From NCBI RefSeq assembly GCF_921293095.1, contig NC_060252.1, positions 310,001-374,000 on the forward strand: 64,000 bases of DNA, read 5' to 3'. The notes under the pieces were generated by a model. It ran no database searches. It worked only from the letters and a program-made list of their open reading frames with translations, and was not told the origin of the DNA. Origin of the DNA: Ischnura elegans (Eukaryota > Arthropoda > Insecta > Odonata > Coenagrionidae). Of the stretch, positions 34,003 to 45,200 are shown piece after piece; the stretch's first letter is position 1, and each line of letters starts with the position of its first letter. The translations under genes and the position numbers were made by a program.

Positions 34003-35982
34003 ACGATGCAACGGTCCTTCGTCAACCTTACCAGCATCATACTCGACGACGCCACTACTACAGTGCTAGCCAAAGGACTAAACTTTGCCATAACGCCACG
34101 AGACATACCAAGGGAAAGATTCATCACTGAAGTGGAGTCTGGTATCCGGAAACTACCAATACCTGTGGCCGACGAAATCAGGGAGGACGTAGCGCGAGTT
34201 CTGCGCAGAGCTAAACCACCGAAGCCGAATATTACGTTGAAAGAAAGGGCCACTCTCAATGCCCTTCGAGAGAACAAAAACATCGTGATCATGCCTGCGG
34301 ACAAAGGAAATGCCACTGTTCTCTTGGAGAAGGAGAAATACAACTCAAAGGTAGAAGAACTTCTGTCCGACACCATTTACAACAAACTACAAAAGAACCC
34401 CATGGCCAAAGCAGAGCGGGAGACAAGGGTCATGATCAAGAGGTCTTCTATTCCGTCTGAAGAACAGAGATGGCTAATTACGTCCGCACCCAAACCACCG
34501 AGGTCATACGGCTTACCAAAATTACACAAGGAGGGTGTACCACTGAGGCCCATTGTAAGCCAAATTGACGCTCCAACCTATCGACTCGCCAAATACCTAG
34601 CCCAAACTCTACAGGATTGCGTGGGAAACACCTCTTCATATGTAAAGAACTCAGCCCATTTCGTGAATATGATAAAAGGCATCACCATCGAGAGAGAAGA
34701 CATCATGGTGAGCTTCGATGTAGTGTCGCTGTTTACGAACGTGCCCAATGAAGATTCCGTGGAAATTGTGAAAAAGCTGACTAACTCAGGAATTCCCAAG
34801 GACTTACCCAAGCTTTTGGAGCACTGCCTGAGGAACAACTTCTTCCTGTGGAATGACAACTATATTATGAACAATCAGACGGAGCAGCAATGGGTTAGCC
34901 CCTTTCCCCTGTGTTGGCCAACCTCTTTATGGAAAAGTTTGAGGAGGAGGCCGTGAATACATACCACAAGCAACCAAAGCTTTGGCTTCGGTATGTTGAT
35001 GACACGTTCATCGTATGACCACACGGTGCAGAGGAATTGGACAAATTTTTGATATATCTCAACAACCAACACCGGAGGATCCGCTTCACAATGGAAAAGG
35101 AATGCGAAGGCATGTTGCCCTTCTTGGACGTGATGATTAAGAGGAAGGACGATGGCAGTCTTGGACATGCGGTGCATAGAAAGGAAACGCACACGGACCG
35201 ATACCTGAATGCAGCATCACACCACCATCCCGCCCTGAGGGCCTCGGTGGTAACCTCTCCACTCAACAGAGCCCTCACCATTTCCGACGCCGAATCATTA
35301 GATTCAGAGAAGCCTGACCAAATCACTAATCAGGAATGGCTACGACCGGAAAATGGTCCTCAAAAGGGCCGCTAAGGTCAAAAAGATGCACTCACGACCA
35401 TCTGAAGAACGCCAGGCCACAGAGGAGGAGGAATTGACCAAACCTGCAGCAAGGCTCACAATTCCATTCATAGCAGGAGTGTCAGAATGTATTGCTAGGA
35501 TACTAAGGAAGCATGACGTGGTCACAAGGTTCAATTGCGTGACCAAAATACAAAACATTGTACCTGGACCTAAAGATCGTAATCCGCAGGCACTATGCGA
35601 AGGCGTGTACACAGTGTCATGCTCCTGCGGAAAGTCATATGTTGGCGAAACATGCCGAGGAATGGCGACAAGGATGAAGGAGCATGTGACAGCTACCAAT
35701 AAAAAACAACTGCACTTGTCAGCCATTGCAGAGTATGTTTGGAGTGAGTCCGGCCATAACATTGAATTCGAAAAAGCGAAGATAGTGGCAAAAGAGTGTC
35801 GCTATTACCCAAGGCAAATCAGGGAAGCAATTGAAATTCACAAAACACAAAATATTAACAGGGACAGCGGTTACCCAATCAGCAACGTTTGGAAGAGAGT
35901 TCTGACCAATCAGCGCACAGGAGGAGATCGGCCAGTGCTATATAAGATGGCAAAAAATGAAAACTTCTCACCTTTGACCTGA
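34003..35982 (+). pseudogene. Penelope-like element: reverse transcriptase and GIY-YIG endonuclease
   Basis: The plus-strand coding region starts within the N-terminal domain (VLAKGLNFAITPRDIP, IVIMPADKGNATVLLEKEKY), then RSYGLPKLHKEGVPLRPIVS and SFDVVSLFTNVP. A 2-bp duplication near 34862 shifts the frame. A TAG follows in MG(stop)PLSPVLANLF; the catalytic YVDD at about 35000 is intact and a TGA follows soon after. Another frameshift is near 35310. The endonuclease (35353-35982) is open: GVYTVSCSCGKSYVGETCRG, RMKEHV, SAIAEYVWSESGHN, ECRYYPRQIREAIEIHKTQN. GIY is GVY and YIG is YVG. Same family as the fragment at 24.75 kb. Dead but fairly recent. Confidence 0.9.
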
Positions 35983-36013
35983 AGACGGAAGAAGTATGGC
36001 TTCCGAAACTGTA
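35970..36013 (+). ncRNA. Hammerhead-like motif downstream of Penelope element
   Basis: TTGAC, CTGAAGA, a GGAAG/CTTCC stem with an 8-nt loop, GAAAC, TGTA, GTCAA. TTGAC and GTCAA can pair as stem I. Stem III would be only two pairs. It is placed just after the stop codon, as expected for a Penelope 3' pseudo-LTR. Activity is unproven. Confidence 0.5.
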
Positions 36014-37367
36014 GTCAACTATAAACGACAGACGCGGCTGGAGAACCCGGAAAACAGCAGTCATCGTGAACAACGCCGCGGAAACCTACGCACGAATTTC
36101 ATGCACCTTTCTTGAATCGGATACACCGCGTTACCTTGATTGTCAAAAAATAGCTTAAAAAATCTTTCCATAGGGTCTCTTCCGAACTCATCTGCAAAGT
36201 TCAACATGAACATCCGCAAAATCTGTGTCCATTCTAGGGATCGAAAAGAAAATTGCAATATTGCCGAGGGGAAAATCTTTTTCCCCTCAGCAATATTGCA
36301 ACCCACACTTCATCCGTCCTGTTGACTCATGCACCCCTACGTTACTTACGCATCCCTCCCATCCTCCCAGCTAAATTATATCGAGGGGATCACGAAATAT
36401 TTATGATACATTTCCCCCGTATAAATTCGCAATCAATATATTTCAAACCTCGCAGCTGATCACAAGGGGCGTGTGGGGATGGCCGACCTTGAAGGGCAGC
36501 GCGTGACGTGACACACGCTCAGCGGAAAAACAAAGTGCCACTGTGACAAGCAGTGAGTAAAGGAAACGCCTGATCACATTACAGCTCTTCTTTTGAAATC
36601 CGATCCTTGGACGCGGACGGGGGTGAGTTAAAACCGTTAAGGTCGCGCCATTTATTTACCGAAGGCCGCACGGTTGTCATGGAGATCATCCCGCCACTCA
36701 TCCCGTAAGTCAGCGCTGGGGGAGGGTGAGGTGGAGAGATGCTAGGATACGTTTTGCCTAGGATTCTCAAAGAAATGTTCGATTTGGAATAAGATCAGGC
36801 GTCGAGGCGTCTTAATGACTATTTTTCCTATTTTTCTATAACTCGTGTTTTTTTGGAGGTTTTACATCCGCCCACTCCTTAAAAATGGTGGAAAAATCAC
36901 GCATTTAAATATTTACCTATTACGCGTGCCTCTAGTCATTAAAGGGATATTGATACCTTACACTGCCAAATAAGTCACAGCCTACAAATTACGATTTTTG
37001 AAAGTTCTTAATCCTTGTTCCTTCGTTTTCCTGTTATATTTACGCATTATACTTCCATACCAATTTCTTTACAGCTATACCTATTTTTTCTTGTATCATC
37101 AGATTTTTCTACGTTTCCTAGTTGATGTATCTATTGAGCTTTTATGTGAGCGAATTTCTTCTAACCTTTCAATTGTTTTTAATTGAAGGATGATGCCCAA
37201 ACCATAATTAATGCATATTCTATTCTACATTCAAATAATTTGGATTATCACCTCCACTAAAACTCATCAATTATTTCCTATTCTCACCCACTATGTCGAT
37301 TCAATAAATCTAGGGAACCCAAATAATCTTTCTCGTGTTTACCTGGCTTTTCATATTTCAGCCCATA
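36014..37367. other. No gene; dispersed repeat and a strong hairpin
   Basis: Contains the second copy of the dispersed repeat (about 36105-36205) and a hairpin at 36253-36301. The remainder is AT-rich with no recognised content. Confidence 0.4.
36253..36301. repeat. Near-perfect 23-bp inverted repeat with 3-nt loop
   Basis: Arms 36253-36275 and 36279-36301 are complementary at 22 of 23 positions around TCT. Possibly the tip of a foldback element. Confidence 0.85.
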
Positions 37368-37569
37368 TGGCCGACCCCGGTGGAGGCGCAGTAAATTTCA
37401 CGCCGGCCAAACAAGAGGTCGCGGGCTCGAATCCCGCCTCAGTAGGTTCCCCCATCCAGGGAATAGTTTTTCATGTATGCTACATTGTTAAATTTGCTAA
37501 AAACCTCGATATGAAATGGCCAAATTGAGCTGTATTCGATGGTTTAGGAATAAAATAAAAATAAAACAT
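37368..37569 (+). mobile_element. tRNA-derived SINE
   Basis: tRNA-like head with a T-arm GCGGG/CCCGC closing a CTCGAAT loop (37421-37437), the B box of an RNA polymerase III promoter. The A-box side is weak (GGAGGCGCAGTAAATTTC). The body shares CCAGGGAATAG-like and GAGCTGTATTCGATGGTTT blocks with the minus-strand copy at 41.8 kb. The tail is A-rich (AATAAAATAAAAATAAAAC). Two copies with a common tail make this a SINE and not a tRNA gene. Confidence 0.78.
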
Positions 37570-38838
37570 AGAACCAAATAATTTAATAGGTTCTTTAAGG
37601 TAGTCCTTGAATTAGTATCATTAGTCAACTCTTTGAAATCGTATCTGATTAGTCACGCCATGATTGCCGCAAACCTCGGCGCCGTTCAGCATTTCCCGCA
37701 CGAGTGTGGGGGACAGTTCATGCACAGAATTACTAAATATTTGGATCAAAATCCGTTAAGGCTTGAATATATCGGTATCAGAAGTCACTTACGAAACATT
37801 ACGCATAGTACTTTGAAACGATAATTTCCTATTTGGTTCGTGTGATCCTCAGAAATTCTCAATGAAGGAGATGACGTCTTCCCCTTGGTCTAAGATGAAT
37901 GACTCTTCATTACAACGATTAAGGTTTATTCTAAAGCCTCTCTCACGCATTGATAGGAACTCAAAATTAAGAATTCATTTAATACATCGAATTCACTTCC
38001 TACGTTACAAAAAAAAACTCTTCCGTCAACAAATTAAAACTCATAACACCATAGTATGAATGTCCATCCCGAGTATTCACATAATAACAGTTTAAAAAGT
38101 TCCCATAGGCGCTGATGTTTCTATGCAATGCTTCAATTTAGGAAATTGTTTTTTTTTTTGGGAAGCAAGAAAAACTTATTATTACTATCATGCATTACGA
38201 CTGGGTGAGCAAACTGGTTTTCTTCATGTATGCTTCCTATACTGGAGCATTAAATTTTCCAAACTTTGGCGGAAGGTAACGACATCATTATGCATCTCCG
38301 AAACTTGATACACAGGCATTACTATTCATATCAAGTGACCGAGAAGAATAATAATCAAATTAACATTTATAACGTTATTTTTATCCTTGAAACTATCGTA
38401 AAGGTGTCTTCATAATCCCTAGAATGAGAAGAATTACGATTTAAAGGAGCTCCCTCCCCTTGTTTATGAACTTGTGCGGCAGGTATATACTGGTGAATCA
38501 TAGAAATTGTCATAATAGCATGACGCCGTTGTACCGATCTGACACGTAAATGGCTTTTCCAGCTCGCATCGATACAAGCTCTTTCTAAAAAAAGCGATGA
38601 TATTTATAAGATCCTTGCTAACGTTCTCCCGAAAAAAATATATACCAGCTCTCACGAAAATTCTCTGGCCCGTAAAAAACCTGACTAATGACAGCCATTT
38701 TCATCGTGGCAGCTCCGCTGAAATAAGGTAGCGACCTTTGACCACCACTGCGTAGCTAATCAGCCATCGTCCGGCATGGGCCACTCCTGATGGAGGGATA
38801 ACGACAGCACGAATCTTGACGAAAATAAAGTTTGAAGA
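37570..38838. other. No recognised feature
   Basis: AT-rich sequence without recognised genes or repeats. Confidence 0.3.
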
Positions 38839-38842
38839 TTAA

Positions 38843-39665
38843 CCTTTTCCCTACCGTACACGTATATATACGTGTGGACGTTTCCTGACCCGGGAGACCA
38901 CGGACGTATATATACGTGTGAGAGCTTCCCGGTCAAGAAAACGAAACCCGTATATATACGTCTCCCCCTTTCAGGACGGTCGTGGGTTTGGGTCTCCTTT
39001 GTCTCGGGACCCAACGCTTCGGGGTTTAGGATTAACCCTCCGAATCCGGGAGCAGGTACCCGGACCCTTCGTCTTTTATAACCCCTCTCAGCGGTAAGGG
39101 ACAGCGGTCATACAATTGTTTATAGAGTCAATTTTCGAAATAAATATTTGTTCATTTCTCAAGAAATATAAACTAAGAATTGAATTGTTTGTCTTTTGAG
39201 CCACGTTTAGAATTTTTAAACGAAATTCTACGACAAATATTAACTTATATCTCGAGTTATGTATACACATCAATATGGAAATTGTTGCTGCGTTAAATGC
39301 TTTGATAATGGCCTTAGAACTTCGTTTAAAATTTGACAATGCTCAGATAAAAATGAGGAATTATATTCTATGTCTGTAATTTACGTGCAAGCAACAATTA
39401 TTCATTTGCTAAATACATATAAGCAATACATAAGTTGACCGCGAACCAATGCCGCAGGTATGGTCGTAAACCCGGAAAGGAGGGAGCACAACTACTCTCG
39501 GAGTCCGAGATAATGCGGAGTCCCACCGTGGAGGGGTCGAAAAAGGTTCAGCGAGACCCTTCTTAACGAATGCCCTCCAAAAATGCTCCGTACCACGAGA
39601 AAGAAGTCTCTTGGGGCTCGGTACAGCAGTCAAGCTAAGACGAAAACTCCGCGGTCTCGAAAGGG
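38843..39665. mobile_element. piggyBac-type MITE
   Basis: An 823-bp segment with TTAA on both sides (38839-38842, 39666-39669) and imperfect inverted ends CCTTTTCCCTACCG and CCCTTTCGAGACCG. The left third contains three copies of the palindrome CGTATATATACG. No transposase. TTAA and CCC-type ends fit piggyBac, but the end match is imperfect. Confidence 0.55.
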
Positions 39666-40052
39666 TTAAAAAAGGAACACCTTTGACCTTGGCAGTCTTT
39701 TTATCAAGTGCCTCGGCTTAGAGCCCTTCCCAGGAAAACCGGAAACTCTCATAATTTCCTTTTCCATTCCCTTTTCTGAGTTTTCTTTTTTCATGCATAT
39801 CATCTCTCACGGAAATATAATAGAGCCTCATGAAATTTTGAATGAATTCCTATGCTACACCACAACGTGCTAGACGAGAGTGATGATAGGACGCACCGCT
39901 AGATAAACGACGGAATTTTCGGCATAGTGATGAAACTTGTTAATATCTTTAAGTGGCGTTAGTTTTTCTTTCCTCGCGTCAGTGGCGTATCTAGGAATTT
40001 CGATCCGATGGGGATTCCAGAACAAGGAGGATATTTTGAGGAAAAGAGAGTA

Positions 40053-41380
40053 GGGGAGACCGGGGCACATTTTCGCATGGTGCACGTTTTTGAATTGGCT
40101 TTGCCTCCTAAACTCTCCGCTCTAGCGCATTACCAATCATACTCGAATGATGCGCATATGCATCGACGGCAGTTTTGTAAGTTACAAGGACAGGGACGCA
40201 AGTGTTGTGGAGGAGTGTCACCTTATGTTGATTTTTACTCATGTGAGTAACTTTTTCTGCCCTTCTTTAAACTAAAAACAAACCTATTCCGTTTCAGTTG
40301 TGCCTTGTTTTAATAATATATTTCGATTGAGCATTAACTTCTGTGTTTCACGATATAGGTATTGAACAAGGAATTATTTATTATCACCATTTTCGGTTGG
40401 TTTCCAGTAAAATAATGGCGACGGGGCAGGTTTTCGAATACGAGGCGGGGCAAGTTTTCGCCATCGAAAACGTGCCCTTTGAATCATTTGGTGTTTACTG
40501 ACACCGACTTCATGCCAATTTATTTCACGGATAGGCTTTACTAAACTGGGATCAATGTTGAAAACTTTTCCACTGAATCTAATTTGAATCAGTTAACTGA
40601 AAACATCCCTACAACTAATGCTGCTTCTTGTACATCGCCAGAGGATGTCAGGCCGTTTGAAAAAGCTCGACCCAGAAAGAAAACCAGGTATTGGTGAAAA
40701 AAATCGGCTATTTAAGAATAAGTTAAAATGTAACAGGAACAAGCTAAACAGAAAAGGCAAAAGCTGCAGCAAGGAAAAAAGAAACAGAAAAAGGTGAACA
40801 AAGAGACAATGAAGAACGATGAAAAAATGGCGAAGTCAGTAAATAAAAATCTATTTCAAAGTCATTCCAGTGATGAAGATGAGACCGACTGTACGTGCAT
40901 TTACTGCTTGGAAAAATGTAGTGGCAGAAAAATCTAGCGAGCAGTGGGTCAAATGCACTCGCTGCAAAAAATGGGCACACAATTCTTGCATCAAAGGGGA
41001 ATCATCAATTTTTGTTTGCTTTAACTATGAGAGTGACAATGATTATGAGTTTTGCTGAACTTTCTTAATGCATATGTGTTAAACATACAGTTCATTCCTA
41101 ACATGTGTGTTCTTATTTTCCATTCAGTCATATTTAAGTCTATGCGAAAACTTGCCCCAGTATAACTTATGTGAATACAAGCCTCGGTCACGGGGCACGT
41201 TTTCGCACGTGACTTACATCTTTGTCTTTATATTTTTACTAACAAGTATATATATTTCATTTATTACAATAATTTCTAACTGTAGGTGATTAACTACTAA
41301 CTGTTATGGCACGCCTTTGGTAATTGCAAATATGCAGGGGAACAAAATAAAAAAATGCAAAAGCCTGCCCCGGTCTCCCC
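40053..41380 (+). mobile_element. pogo/Tigger-type element, internally deleted
   Basis: A 1,328-bp element with perfect inverted ends GGGGAGACCGGGGCA and TA on both sides (40051-40052, 41381-41382). It carries only the C-terminal end of a pogo-type transposase. GGGGCANNTTTTCG motifs recur inside in both orientations (see finding). It is nested in the hAT MITE. Confidence 0.87.
40498..41057 (+). pseudogene. pogo-type transposase C-terminus with PHD-like zinc motif
   Basis: Broken frame with DTDFMPIYFTDR, SPEDVRPFEKARPRKKTR, a basic stretch (KQKRQKLQQGKKKQKK), an acidic patch SSDEDETD, then Cys pairs CTCIYCLEKC and EQWVKCTRCKKWAHNSCIKG. This C-terminal zinc-finger module is typical of jerky/pogo-type transposases of arthropods. 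Stops and a frameshift (about 40700, 40935) interrupt it, and the DDE domain is absent. Confidence 0.8.
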
Positions 41381-41767
41381 TACCTACTAAGCAGAAAGTT
41401 TAAACTAATTTTAACATTTTATACAAAAAAAACTCCATTTGCTAAAGAAATATGTGGCAAATTCACGATTTTTCAAATTTTCATTTTCTTTTATGACGGA
41501 TAATAATTGTGTTCTTATATTTTGGGGGGGTCCGGACTCCCCGGACCTCCCCTGGCTACGCCACTGCCCCGCGTTACCTGATGTCTGCTCCGTGTGAATT
41601 CGTTTTGTGTAGTTTACGAAATCTCACCCGGGGAAATTCGGGGGAACTGTAACGTGTAAAATGGCTAAGAGTAAGAACGCTAATAGCAGCGTCGGAAAAA
41701 ATAAAACTTAAAATGGAATATGCCCTGGATCCAAATCAGACGCATATGAATAAAATTTTGTATTATT

Positions 41768-41985
41768 GGCAACCACACTTTATTTATTTTTTTTAATTGT
41801 GTTCCCAAACCACCGAATACAGCTCACCTAGGCCATGTTATATCGGGGTATTCGACAAATCTAACAATTAAACGTACACGAACAACCATGCCCTGAATAG
41901 GGGAAACTTACACACGCGGGACTCGAACGTAAGACCTTATGTTCGGCAGTCGTGGACAATACCCGACCGCCACCGATGCCGGCAC
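41768..41985 (-). mobile_element. tRNA-derived SINE, second copy
   Basis: On the minus strand: head with CGGTGGCGGTCGGGTA (A-box region) and GTTCGAGTCCC (B box), body GTTTCCCCTATTCAGGGCA, then GAGCTGTATTCGGTGGTTT and an A-rich tail. Aligns along its length with 37368-37569. Confidence 0.82.
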
Positions 41986-42559
41986 TTCAGGAGTCCATTT
42001 ATTTTTCAATGAAAATGGCAATTGCACCGAGTATTATCACACTTATCTGTATCAAAAAATTTTTTCCTTAATTTTCTCTAACACCATTAATGATAAAATA
42101 CTGCTAAGAGTATAGATCAAATGTATACGATGCAATAAGGCTGTTATCTAACGTTTCAGTTTATTTAAAAATATCATCAGGGCTCAGAACTGTTCAATCA
42201 CTTCGATTCCCAATCGGGGATACAGCAGCCCACTGAAAGGGCGTAGCGTCGACGTAGCCAACATAAGAAGAAACTAAATGCCGGGCACCGGCACACTTGA
42301 TGGAAAATTCCTTCCTCGTAACACTTTTCTAACCACATTGTCTTGCGACGGTACACATTAATAATAAGAAAATACATAATATAACCAATCCAACTAATAT
42401 AACCAGCTAATTTAGGAATATCAAGTTCCCGAAGGCGAGGAATTTTCTTAATTGCTAAATTCGAGCGTGAAAGCGTGTGATATGGCGTCAGTCGCACAGT
42501 TGATGCTTGTCTATTTTCACGCCGAGGTACGGTAAGACCTCTACAGGAGTTGAAACAAA

Positions 42560-43202
42560 TTTGATTATGATTTTCTGCTGTTTAGGCTGATGCCAATGTC
42601 ATCTTCCAGGAATTTCACTATATCAAACACTAAGGTCCTTGCAGTATGCTGGTCGCAGGTGAAGACAATTAACCAGTCGTCTAAGTAAGGTACGAAGACA
42701 GTCTGGAACCAGGAATATACTTCGTGGCCACCGCTCGCGCCCACCGCTGCATGGTAGCAGGAGCAAGACAGTGGCCCATAGAAAGCCTTGTAAAACCGAA
42801 GTATTTATCATTGCACGCATTTCCATAAAACCGCCCGTGGCCTGCACGAAAAGAGCGCTGGTAAAATGCGTCTTAGAGGTCGAGCTCGCAGACAAAGGCG
42901 TTTAACTGAATTATGCTGACCGCCTGGGTGGCGTATTTCAGGCGGGATTTTGGCCTATAATAAAATTCGGTCCATGGACTCAAGTCGTGAATTGAACGGC
43001 AACCACCAGAGGACTTAGGGATTAAATTTGCTTTAAACCCACACTTCGGTATTTCACGTATCAAAATTCTGCGGGACACCATTGATTCTAGAACTGAAAT
43101 TAACTCTTCTGAGGGCGTTGATCTTAAGAAAACAAAGAGTATTTGTGGGTTTTGGGATGTTTGCACCGGACAATACCAAATAAAGCACTGATTCATCGCC
43201 AT
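42560..43202 (-). pseudogene. DIRS-like retrotransposon reverse transcriptase fragment
   Basis: Minus strand: GFKANLIPKSSGGCRSIHDL, AVSIIQLNAFVCELDL then TAA where Lys of LDLKDAFYQ is expected, FTRLSMGHCLAPATMQRW, a frameshift, and PYLDDWLIVFTCDQH. YLDDWLI is the catalytic motif form seen in DIRS/PAT-type elements. No tyrosine recombinase was found nearby. The assignment rests on these motifs; another LTR-type reverse transcriptase is less likely. Confidence 0.72.
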
Positions 43203-43245
43203 TTGGGTATATCTTCACCCTGGGTAAATTTCGAATTCAACACTC

Positions 43246-43445
43246 ACCGCCAACTGTTGTTACGGAGTGCGAGCCAGTAGCTCCTCCAGCGGAAGGGTGT
43301 CTGGTCCGTCGACAGGAGCTACGTATCCGAATCCGGGTCCCCGGAAACGGTGTCCTCCGGGGCGTCAACGTGATAAGGGTCCACGGGTGATCCACTGCGC
43401 TGAGTTGAGAATGAAGCAGTGTCCTCGTCGTCACTGTTGTATATG
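43246..43445 (-). pseudogene. Possible upstream exon of the DIRS-like element
   Basis: Minus-strand acidic peptide (DDEDTASFSTQRSGSPVDPY, then DAPEDTVSGDPDSDT), a stop, and WRSYWLALRNNSW, ending at a donor-like G|GTGAGT. It precedes the reverse transcriptase on the same strand. Function unknown. Confidence 0.4.
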
Positions 43446-44265
43446 AGAAATCACGAATTAGAGACGAATTATATTTAGAGTTAGCATTTTTTAAGTCAGT
43501 GGTCGTAGGCCTGTTCTTCATTATACACAGATTGACTGTTACACAATAATGTTTCATAATTTCTTTGCTACCTTATTATGTTCCTAGATATATTTTTAAG
43601 CCATAACTATGTATACATGCTTATAACGTGTACAAAATCAATTTCATATTCGTAATATAATATAATAAAATATCCCCCCCTTATTACTGGACATAAGGAA
43701 CAATTACTGTCTAATTTTCACAAAAATTCCAAGTTCTCGGAAAAATATAAGTTTTCTTTATATTTCAATATCATGTACAGAATATGTGACGTCGAAAACT
43801 GTTATACTCCAAAATTCAAACAAATTACATGAAATTTAATAATTATCATCACCTTTGAAGCATTTGGCCCCAACGTGTGGTGGTCCTACGGCACAACTTG
43901 GCATGCAGGGCTGGGAAGGAGACCAGAGGAGTGGTCTCCGATATAAGCTCATGTTGTTACAGAGGAATGCCGTGGCTGGACCTTGGGCCAGGGTCTGGAA
44001 CTACGGTTGCAGCGCTGGCAGCGGCTAGAGGTGTCTGACCATCCCCAGGGCCCTGGACTCAGTAATGGGATCAAGGGGGATAGGGAGCATGGAGGGTGGC
44101 TCTTCCGACGTAGGCGGTTGGACTCGCGTGTTGAGCAGGCTGGATGGAAAGGAGGACATGTGAGGTCCCGATGGGGATGTCTTGGGGACAAAGGTCGGAG
44201 AAGGCGACTCTTGTCATGGTGAGCGAGAGCGGCTTCGACAAATCCTGTGCTACCTTTACGACCCA
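43446..44265. other. No gene recognised; GC-rich approach to the minisatellite
   Basis: AT-rich until about 43850, then GC-rich. Open frames at 43950-44300 on both strands are biased by composition and not called. Confidence 0.3.
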
Positions 44266-45200
44266 TGGTGGCTGAGAGTGTATTAGCCGCAAGTGCTGAA
44301 GACACGAGCGTATGCTCAGAGCGAAATGACGTCCCCTCCCGTGCTAGCTTTCTGGACCATTGTGGCTGCGAGCGTATTACCCGCTAGTGGTAAAGACGCG
44401 AGCTTGCTGCGAGCGTATCAGCCGCTGGTACTGAAGACGCGAGCGTATGGTCAGTGTGAAATGACGTTCCGTCCCGTGCTAGCTTTCTGGACCATTGTGG
44501 CTGCGAGCGTATTACCCGCTAGTGGTAAAGACGCGAGCTTGCTGCGAGCGTATCAGCCGCTGGTGCTGAAGACGCGAGCGTATGGTCAGTGTGAAATGAC
44601 GTCCCGTCCCGTGCTAGCTTTCTGGACCATTGTGGCTGCGAGCGTATTACCCGCTAGTGGTAAAGACGCGAGCTTGCTGCGAGCGTATCAGCCGCTGGTG
44701 CTGAAGACGCGAGCGTATGGTCAGTGTGAAATGACGTCCCCTCCCGTGCTAGCTTTCTGGACCATTGTGGCTGCGAGCGTATTACCCGCTAGTGGTAAAG
44801 ACGCGAGCTTGCTGCGAGCGTATCAGCCGCTGGTGCTGAAGACGCGAGCGTATGGTCAGTGTGGAATGACGTCCCCTCCCGTTATAGCTTTCTGGACCAT
44901 TGTGGCTGCGAGCGTATTACCCGCTAGTGGTAAAGACGCGAGCTTGCTGCGAGCGTATCAGCCGCTGGTGCTGAAGACGCGAGCGTATGGTCAGTGTGAA
45001 ATGACGTCCCCTCCCGTGCTAGCTTTCTGGACCATTGTGGCTGCGAGCGTATTACCCGCTAGTGGTAAAGACGCGAGCTTGCTGCGAGCGTATCAGCCGC
45101 TGGTGCTGAAGACGCGAGCGTATGGTCAGTGTGAATTTACGTCCCCTCCCGTGCCAGCTCTCTGGACCTTAGTGGTTGCGAGCGTATTACCCGCTAGAGC
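44266..45200 (+). repeat. 135-bp minisatellite, seven units
   Basis: Seven units with a period of exactly 135 bp: the landmark TCTGGACC recurs at 44351, 44486, 44621, 44756, 44891, 45026 and 45161. The first and last units are diverged, the inner five almost identical. Each unit holds an internal duplication of a 41-43 bp block (CTGCGAGCGTAT..., AAGACGCGAGC). Because 135 is divisible by 3, a 340-codon frame is open across it with a 45-residue repeat; I regard this as incidental. Confidence 0.92.

Larger units (their letters stand above)
39980..41566. mobile_element. hAT-type MITE split by a pogo element
   Basis: Ends CAGTGGCGTATCTAGG on the left and the complement of CAGTGGCGTAGCCAGG on the right, with 8-bp flanks CCTCGCGT (39972-39979) and CCCCGCGT (41567-41574), one mismatch. 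Removing the pogo insert leaves about 260 bp. The layout and CAGTGGCG ends fit hAT. Confidence 0.8.

Noticed and set aside
37421-37437. A functional tRNA gene
   Set aside because: Only the T-arm is good; the acceptor and anticodon arms cannot be formed, and the copy at 41.8 kb shares the non-tRNA body and tail.
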